Assembly: GCA_026210745.1 (NCBI GenBank)
Contig: CP110631.1
Span: 3,410,001-3,474,000 of the forward strand
From: Exobasidium rhododendri
Taxonomy: Eukaryota; Basidiomycota; Exobasidiomycetes; Exobasidiales; Exobasidiaceae
Length of the DNA: 64,000 nt
Direction of reading: 5' to 3'
Shown: one piece after another, positions 57,757 through 64,000 of the stretch
Layout: the number at the start of each line of letters is the position of its first letter
Numbering within the stretch: position 1 is the stretch's first letter
Notes under the pieces: model-generated
Told to the model about the DNA's origin: nothing
Databases searched by the model: none
Seen by the model: the letters and a program-made list of their open reading frames with translations, nothing else
Made by a program: the position numbers and the translations under genes

Positions 57757-60509
57757 ATGCCTCCCAAGCTCGATACCTCGGATCCAGAGGTAAAGAGGCT
57801 ACTGGAGCAATTTGCATCTATCGGCTTCGCTGGTCAGAAAGCGGAAGAGACTGTGCGCAACGCAAAGAAATCCGAAGTATTGTCCAGACTAATCGAGAGG
57901 AATCAACTAGCCGAGAAGAAGTTGGACGCTGCTCTGATAGTGGCTGCAGCAAGTAATCCTCCAAAAGACTTGTCGCTGGAACAGAGAAGCTATGTCGTCG
58001 AACGCATAGCCGACGGTAGTTTGAACAATACTGATCGAGTCTCGGAAGCCTGCAAGTATGTCGGCAGCATTGAGGATCCAGGAAAAGTCGATAAGTCTGC
58101 TTTTGATGCAGCCTGCGGTGTAGGTGAGTTTGCAGCTCTTCCACACCTTTCTCGACTCCTTGTGATGATACAATCAAAGAACAAAAGCATGTATTAGAGC
58201 CAAGAGGAGGGCTTGTCCCCGATCTTATGGCATGCCTTCTATACTTCTGATCAGATTCTCTTGTAAGAAAGTGGTGATAGCTCTGGCTGACCGCATTTGA
58301 TTTTCCCGGACCAGGTGTCAGCGTCAGCGCTCTTGATGTGCAAAGAGCAGTTTCTTCGTACATGAAGATCAACTCAGCATCAATAGACGAGCAAAGATGG
58401 TCGGCACTAAGCTCAATCATGGTAGCGATGCGCAGTGATCCAGCTTTGCGATGGGCCAATCCCCTTGACATCAAGAATGCTGTGGAAAAGTCACTGGAAA
58501 CACTGTATGGTCCGAAGAGTCAACAAGCGCCACCCGCTAAAGCTGCGAAAGATCCCAAGGCTCCAGTCAAGAAGGTAAGCGTAAAGTCAAAGATGCGGCA
58601 AAGCCGTGATCACCGAAATTAACTAATTTTTCTCTCTTTCTCAAAGACGGAAGCGACACAAGCAGAAGTAGATCCAAATGCCATGTTCCGAGACGGATTC
58701 CTTTCCAAATTACACAAGCCGGGTGAAAATGCGCAATGCAGACCATCGCTGAAGGAAGAACATCTGCGAGCGACAAGGGGTAGAGTAGTGACTCGATTCC
58801 CACCGGAACCAAACGGCTTCTTGCATATTGGTCACTCCAAGGCCATTGCTGTGGATTTTGGTTATGCTCGCTACCATGGGGGAGAATGCATATTACGATA
58901 TGATGACACCAATCCAGAAGCAGAGGAAGAGAAATACTTTGAAAGCATCTTGGAGATGGTACGCTGGCTCGGGTTTGAGCCTACAAGGATCACATACAGT
59001 AGTGACTACTTTCAGAAACTGTACGACCTCGCGGTAGAATTGATCAAGAAGGGCAAAGCATACGTCGATCATTCTACTGGAGAAGAAATCAACGCAGGTA
59101 GGGGTGGGAAAGATCGAGGACCTAGAAAGGCGAACAAGTACAGTCTTCGACCCGTCGAAGAATCGTTGCGAGAATTCGAGGAGATGAAGAATGGAAAGTA
59201 CAAGCCAGGTACAGTCACCTTACGTATGAAACAAGATTTGGAAGGGAATGGCAATCCTCAAATGTGGGACTTGATCGCCTATCGAGTCTTGGATGCCAAA
59301 CATCATCGAACGGGAAGCGACTGGTGTATTTATCCGACTTACGACTTTACCCATTGTCTTGTGGACAGCTTTGAGAATATTTCGCACTCGTTGTGTACTA
59401 CGGAATTTGTCCTGAGTAGAGAGAGTTATGAGTGGCTGTGCGACGCCTTGGATGTGTACAAACCACGACAGTATGAGTTTGGTCGATTGAACCTAGAAGG
59501 AACAGTGACGTCGAAGAGGAAGATTCTCAAATTGGTCAAAGATGGACATGTAAAGGACTGGGACGATCCTAGACTCTTTACTCTATTGGCCTTGCGAAGA
59601 AGGGGCATACCTCCGGGTGCCATCTTGAGTTTTATCAATCAATTGGGTGTCACGACTACCGTTTCAACCATCCAGAGCAAGCGGCTGGATCAGAGCGTGC
59701 GACAATATCTCGAGAATTCCACTCCTAGGTTGATGATGTGTCTGGATCCAGTCAAGGTGATCCTAGACAATGTTCCTGATGATTTTTACATGGAGCTGGA
59801 AAGACCACTACATCCAAAGATACCCGCCTTTGGAACGAGCAAAGTACCCTTCACAAAGGTCGTCTACATTGACCAGAGTGATTTCCGTGCACTGGAGGAG
59901 AAAGACTACTTTCGATTGGCACCTGGCAAGACTGTCGGCTTGCTCAGTGCCCCCTTCCAGATTACCTGCACTTCCTTTGTGAAAGACGAAAGCACGAACA
60001 GAGTAAAGGAGATCCACTGTCAATACGAAGACGAGCAGTATGGAGGGAACTCGAAGAACAAAGGAAAAGCGTACATTCAGTGGGTTGCTGAACACCAGGC
60101 TTCTCAGTCACCCGTTGCAATCGATGAAGTACGAATGTTCCGACCGCTCTTCACAAGCTTGAACCCTGCAGGAGAAGACAACTACTTGGATCACATTGAT
60201 ACGCATAGTCTGGAAGTCAACAAGAATGCCATCGTGGAAATCGGAATTTGGAAAGTAGCTGAAACCTCACTAAGGGAAGCAAAGCGAGAGAGCGAAGAGA
60301 GAGCGAATTCTGGCAAAGAGGTCTCATCGAACGATAGCGCAGGAGCACCCGCTCGAAGTTCCAAGTCATTGTTTGGCAATGAAGTCGTGCGATTTCAAGC
60401 GATGCGAATAGCTTACTTTTGTCTCGACAACCGTGACGTCGATTTGGACGCAGGGAAACTCGTCTTCAACCGGATCGTGTCTCTCAAGGAAGACTCGGCA
60501 AAGAATTGA
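57757..60509 (+). CDS. GLN4: Glutaminyl-tRNA synthetase, 829 aa
   Basis: Charges tRNA-Gln in the cytosol. Exons are 57757-58123, 58315-58574 and 58647-60509, joining to 830 codons. Residues 1-210 form the eukaryotic GlnRS N-terminal (YqeY-like) domain, a helical tRNA-binding appendage. The catalytic domain has [18 protein letters not shown] (HIGH), YDDTNPEAE, and [11 protein letters not shown] (KMSKS equivalent). It also has the GlnRS-specific FEFGR-like block [10 protein letters not shown], and the C-terminal anticodon beta-barrels. A Ser/Glu-rich stretch near residues 775-800 is an insert close to the C-terminus. It is a class I GlnRS, not GluRS, judged from the N-terminal domain and RYDDTNPE. 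Identity is very secure. Confidence 0.95.
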
Positions 60510-60866
60510 GAATCTGCCCCAACTCCTCCTTCTCACAACGAGATTACCCATCCCAGTTATTCATTCTCTCCAACTTTCGTCCTCATCCAGGCGCATTAAC
60601 ATCACATCACCTCACATACACATTTGTAAATAAGTGAAATTACTGTAATTTCAAAAATATCTCAGATTGAATCGCACATTGTTTGCAAGGCGAGACGACA
60701 CGGTAGTTGAGAAGGCAAACTACCGTTTTTGGTGTGTGTTTTGGTGAGTGTGAGTGTGTGTGTGTTTGTGTTTCGTGTGCTTGAGACACGATGAGATAGC
60801 CGAAGAGTGTAAGATGCATATATGACTACAAGGAGGTGAGGGCGGAGGTGTGACGATTATAGTAAT
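60510..60866. other. Convergent 3' region GLN4 / RPL27
   Basis: 357 bases between stop codons, AT-rich at 60630-60670, with a TG-rich simple repeat at about 60733-60775. No gene is seen. Confidence 0.45.
60733..60775. repeat. (TG)n-rich microsatellite
   Basis: Imperfect TG/GTGAG repeat between GLN4 and RPL27, mirroring the CA tract at 5894. Confidence 0.75.
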
Positions 60867-61438
60867 TTAGAATCGCAGGGCGGTAAAGAACCACCGGTTC
60901 TTTCCACTGGCATATCGCTCTTCAAACAACTTCTTGATTGTCTTTTTGGCGTCTTCACGTTGACTCGTCGACTCCTTGAAGGTGTCGTGCTTGATGACTC
61001 CTTTAAGTTGCTCGAGTTCAAGAGTATAACGTGTTGGCATCAAGTGGTTGTAGTTGACGACCTAGAAAGGAGTAGACAAAAGGCTGTTTCAATACAAATT
61101 GTCCTGCCATCACGGCCACTTATACACTGCGCTCCTTGACGCACCTTAATAAAAGGCTTGACCTTGCTACGCTTGGCCAACTTCTTGGCACCCATTGATT
61201 TGGTCACCTTCAAGGGATATCGCTCGATTCCAGCTACCAAGACGTGGGGAAATGGTCTTTCGCGATTTCCATCATCGTATTGTTGAATGACGACAACCTG
61301 TTATCGCAATACATCATGGTCAGCGGTCTGCTGCATTGTGTCTACAGCAGCGCGGTGCAATGTCCCACTCACCTTCTTTCCTGCTTGTCTACCCTGAAGG
61401 AGGACGCATACCTTTCCTGGCTTGAAAATCTTTGGCAT
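60867..61438 (-). CDS. RPL27: 60S ribosomal protein eL27, 137 aa
   Basis: Large-subunit protein. Exons are 61438-61373, 61297-61145 and 61061-60867, joining to 138 codons, close to the usual 136 aa. The start [20 protein letters not shown] is a KOW-type strand. [20 protein letters not shown] then YPLKVTKSM matches the family (human RPYSHALVAGIDRYPRKVT). The second exon ends [10 protein letters not shown] and joins [17 protein letters not shown]. The C-terminus [19 protein letters not shown] is diagnostic. It is preceded by a 309-base leader intron. Very basic throughout. Identity is very secure. Confidence 0.97.
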
Positions 61439-61448
61439 CTTGACTTTT

Positions 61449-61757
61449 CTAGTAAAAGAAAGATGATATGCTGTGTGAGTAATCTAGCTCCTCTAAATCG
61501 TTGGATCGCCATCGTCTCCATCCGCTTTCTCCATGTTCCCATATGCTCCTCTCTCTTCCAGTTCCGTCAATCCTTCCGCTGTCCCACCTACTTCTCGCCG
61601 TCCAATTCTAATCTGCGATATGCTGCCATGATCAATTCCCGCCTTTCCACAGCTTAAGCCCTTTACTTGACGATCCACACCCTCCTCCCCATCAACCATA
61701 CTATACACCCTCGCCCTCTCCGAATATCCGGCCGACGGTCATCATGATAATACTCAC
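61449..61757 (-). other. Probable 5' UTR intron of RPL27
   Basis: On the minus strand a GTGAGTATT donor (61757) and a CTTTTACTAG acceptor (61449) lie 10 bases before the ATG. I looked for a snoRNA: an ATGATGA C-box occurs near the donor but no CTGA D-box follows, so none is called. Confidence 0.55.
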
Positions 61758-62984
61758 ATATAGGATGCTGGTCGTGGTAAGATCAAGTCGAGTGTAATTG
61801 CGCTCCTTCTCAATAAAATTGTCTGAGTTCGCCTGACTACGGAGGCCAAGGCCAGAATAGGTCTTCTGCAGCCTCATGCCAAAATCTACATTGCCACGCG
61901 AGTTGCCGCAGCTTCATTCCCTACCAAGAAGTAGCTTGAGTAGACGCGCTTGGGCCCAGTAGCCATGTGAGCAACGCGTGGTGTTGTCGCATCTTTGAGG
62001 CAGCGACGAAATGCAACACTAGCTTTCTCGCGCTCTGGGCCCTCCGCCGAAGACGAGAGCACTCAGCACCTAGTTTTTCAATAGTAAAGGTGAAATTATA
62101 GAACGAAGGGTTGGATGACACACAATGTTGCGTTGATGATGCTTAGGTAGCAACCCTTTCCCGATGCTTATTCCCTTTAAAGGCGGCATGTCTCTTCACT
62201 ACAATACTAGATGGTGAATAATTGGATATGACTTAGCCGCGCAAGGCAATCTCTTCACCTTAAAGGTTGCAGGACCGATGGCGATTGGTTTTCTCTCGAG
62301 CTGTCTTGTCTATCTTTGTGACTGACCTGAAAAGATCGGTACATCGGTGACGTCGAAACGGGATTTGTCGACGAAGGCATGCTCTCAGTTACAGACAGGG
62401 TGTAATTACAATTAGAACTTAAATGCTCTAGATTTGGGCACATACCATACCACTCACTACAGCCTGCTCGGCGTACGCACGCACTGACGCGCTCTCTATT
62501 CTGTCCGATGCATACATAAGAAAGCATAATCAAAGTTCAAGGTCGAAGTGCCATATTTAAGAGCGTGCGATCGCGTGCAGATAAGTCGAATCTTGTGAAT
62601 CTTGTTAGTGATGCATATCATTTTCTTCCCTGTGTCGTTTTCCTACTTTCCTTCTTGGGAATGGGACTTTCTCCAAATATAGATATCCTTGCTAAGAGCA
62701 GGGGGAGCCTTTCGGCAGGCGCACTGTGGCTTTGCCCTACCTCCGCTTAAGCACATATCCCACCCGCAGAGCGCATATTTGCCCATTTGCTCGTATTCCT
62801 TCCAGCTCCCCACCTCTCTTTTATTTTATCAGCAGATGGTCCTCTTTACTTGCAAGTCACGAAATCACCATCATCGTGCTCGAAGGAGAATCGAGAACGC
62901 CAACGATCTAGAAGGGACTTTCGTCGGATCAAAATCAGTCAAAAGGGAACGGAGGGATCTCAGGAGCAAAACAAGAACAACAAC

Positions 62985-62988
62985 ATCA

Positions 62989-63021
<33 letters not shown>

Positions 63022-63030
63022 GCACACACG
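62985..63030. repeat. (TC)n-(CA)n microsatellite
   Basis: CT repeats merging into a CA tract in the presumed leader of the right-edge gene. Confidence 0.9.
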
Positions 63031-63205
63031 TATCTCGGACGCGTCTCCCTTTTTTTAGGCTCGCGCGTGTCGGTTTTGGGGTATTCTGCGCCACTATTAC
63101 TATTAGGAGCTTTTTTGGCCTCATTATACACTACTGGGTTCCCTAACCTTAACCTCTTCTCCGTCTTGAAGCAACAACATCAACCACGTCCCTGCCTTTC
63201 TCCGC

Positions 63206-63262
63206 TATCATCATCATCACCACCACCACCACCACCACCACCACATCATCATCTTCATCCCT
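63206..63262. repeat. (ATC)n-(CAC)n trinucleotide repeat
   Basis: ATC units followed by about ten CAC/ACC units and further ATC units in the presumed leader of the right-edge gene. Confidence 0.9.
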
Positions 63263-63498
63263 ATCAATCATTTCATCTGTCAGCTTCAACGATATCTCCT
63301 CATCAACACTTCCGACGTCACCCTCAATAGTTTAGTTTGTATCGTTGTATCCCCGTTAATCATCGGCGACTGTTCGCGCTTCAAGATCGACAAGCGTCAT
63401 CGAGATCCGCATCTGATCGTAAGGGCTACTCGTAGAGAGTAGGCCAGCCCCTTCTCGATTTATCGCAAGCCGTCAATCTCTTCTCCATCTCCTTCTAT

Positions 63499-64000
63499 AT
63501 GTCGGTCTCGCTCTCTCGCTCCCCTTCGTTCTGCTCACATTCTAGCTCACCATCTTGCTCGCCTTCTCCGCATAGGATACATTCGCCGTCTACCATCAGA
63601 AAGAGCAACATCTCACGAAGCAGGGCCAACTCACCGCTTCCTTTTCTCTTGGCGAATTCTGAAAAGCTCGTTTACTTGGGGAATAGCGCACCACACACGG
63701 AAGTAGATGCATCTCATCAAGTATCGGATGTAATTACTCCAGCTTTGTCTCCGTCCAGCATCGCATCCACATCCACCTCTAAGGCGACGGCGACAACCAC
63801 TCCCATTCGACGAAGCCTTCACCGAGGTTCCAAAGATGCTGCTCGCTTAAGCAAGAGGAACAAATTTGTCGAGGTCGATGCAGGAGGCACGGTAGACATT
63901 GGTGCTCAGATCATGTCGTCGACACCTCTTGCGCATTCAAAGCAAGACTTGGTGAGCGCGACATGGACTAGGCGTAGGGGAAAGACGGCAGAAGCAGAGC
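63499..64000 (+). CDS. Ser-rich protein of unknown function, N-terminal part (cut by window end)
   Basis: ATG 63499 opens a frame with no stop for 167 codons up to the window edge; an in-frame TAG at 63433 supports this start. It begins MSVSLSRSPSFCSHSSSPSC and is rich in Ser, Pro, Thr and Arg, with RxxS and SP sites typical of phosphorylated disordered regions, then a more ordered segment RNKFVEVDAGGTVDIGAQI. A donor-like GGTGAGC (63951-63957) could end the exon. I do not recognise the family. The long repeat-bearing leader upstream suggests a regulated gene. Confidence 0.65.
   Translation, partial: MSVSLSRSPSFCSHSSSPSCSPSPHRIHSPSTIRKSNISRSRANSPLPFLLANSEKLVYLGNSAPHTEVDASHQVSDVITPALSPSSIASTSTSKATATTTPIRRSLHRGSKDAARLSKRNKFVEVDAGGTVDIGAQIMSSTPLAHSKQDLVSATWTRRRGKTAEAE

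Larger units (their letters stand above)
61758..63498. other. 1.7-kb gap between RPL27 and the right-edge gene
   Basis: No supportable ORF or RNA gene. The left part should contain the RPL27 promoter. The right part (62800-63498) looks like a long CT-rich leader with simple repeats (listed) and an in-frame stop at 63433 ahead of the ATG at 63499. Confidence 0.4.

Noticed and set aside
58160-58250. C/D snoRNA candidate in GLN4 intron 1 (GTGATGA ... CTGA)
   Set aside because: Boxes have plausible spacing, but there is no terminal stem next to them, no C'/D' pair, and no guide I recognise. A covariance or snoscan search against 25S/18S would decide.
61449-61757. snoRNA in the RPL27 leader intron
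   Set aside because: An ATGATGA C-box occurs near the donor on the minus strand, but no CTGA follows at usable distance and no H/ACA fold is evident.
62255-62533. 92-codon minus-strand ORF between RPL27 and the right-edge gene
   Set aside because: Cys/Ser-rich chance-like sequence with no family resemblance and no neighbouring exons.

Overview
This window is nuclear DNA from a fungus, most likely a basidiomycete. Genes are dense and closely spaced on both strands. They are interrupted by short introns of roughly 50-280 nt with GTRAGT-type donors and pyrimidine-rich AG acceptors. The proteins are typical fungal orthologues: Arg5,6 polyprotein, Sey1, YJU2, an Fpk1/NRC-2 kinase, a group I G-alpha and a BAR-PH-ArfGAP. 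Long Ser-rich disordered proteins are also present. I could not fix the lineage further; Ustilaginomycotina-like is a guess. I see no transposon, CRISPR array, rRNA or tRNA gene.

Layout, left to right. RAD17 clamp loader (minus, 114-2743). A Ser-rich unknown protein (plus, 3564-5867). A PFK-2/FBPase-2-like gene whose last exon runs in frame into a complete NudC module (minus, 6021-8753). Divergent from it, S-adenosylmethionine decarboxylase preceded by a 57-codon uORF whose stop overlaps the main ATG (plus, 9094-10873). ARG5,6 (minus, 11148-14491). RACK1/ASC1 with a U24 snoRNA in intron 1 (plus, 15053-16366). A SET-domain methyltransferase (minus, 16676-18272). SEY1 (plus, 18582-21339). A giant BAR-PH-ArfGAP (plus, 21624-27057). 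Splicing factor YJU2 (minus) back to back with valyl-tRNA synthetase (plus, dual start). A long non-coding gap. A Sec2-domain RabGEF-like protein (plus, 33413-36931). Ribosomal protein uS2/RPS0. ARPC4, convergent with MED12 (minus, 39965-44844). An Fpk1-like AGC kinase. Threonine synthase. CDT2 (minus). Elongin C with an insert (minus). G-alpha (minus). Glutaminyl-tRNA synthetase (plus). Ribosomal protein eL27 (minus). A Ser-rich CDS cut by the right edge.

Functionally the window is a mix of housekeeping genes: translation (two tRNA synthetases, two ribosomal proteins, RACK1 plus a snoRNA), amino-acid and polyamine synthesis (ARG5,6, THR4, SPE2), glycolytic control, ubiquitin ligases (CDT2 beside elongin C), membrane traffic and polarity (ArfGAP, Sec2-like, Sey1, Fpk1, ARPC4) and genome maintenance (RAD17, CDT2). 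The most unusual items are the PFK2-NudC in-frame fusion with a degenerated bisphosphatase active site, the polyproline uORF overlapping the AdoMetDC start, the U24 snoRNA in the RACK1 intron, and the ARPC4 gene that appears to end in a two-codon last exon. Exon boundaries were read by eye from splice signals, reading frame and remembered family sequences; no alignment or transcript data were available.
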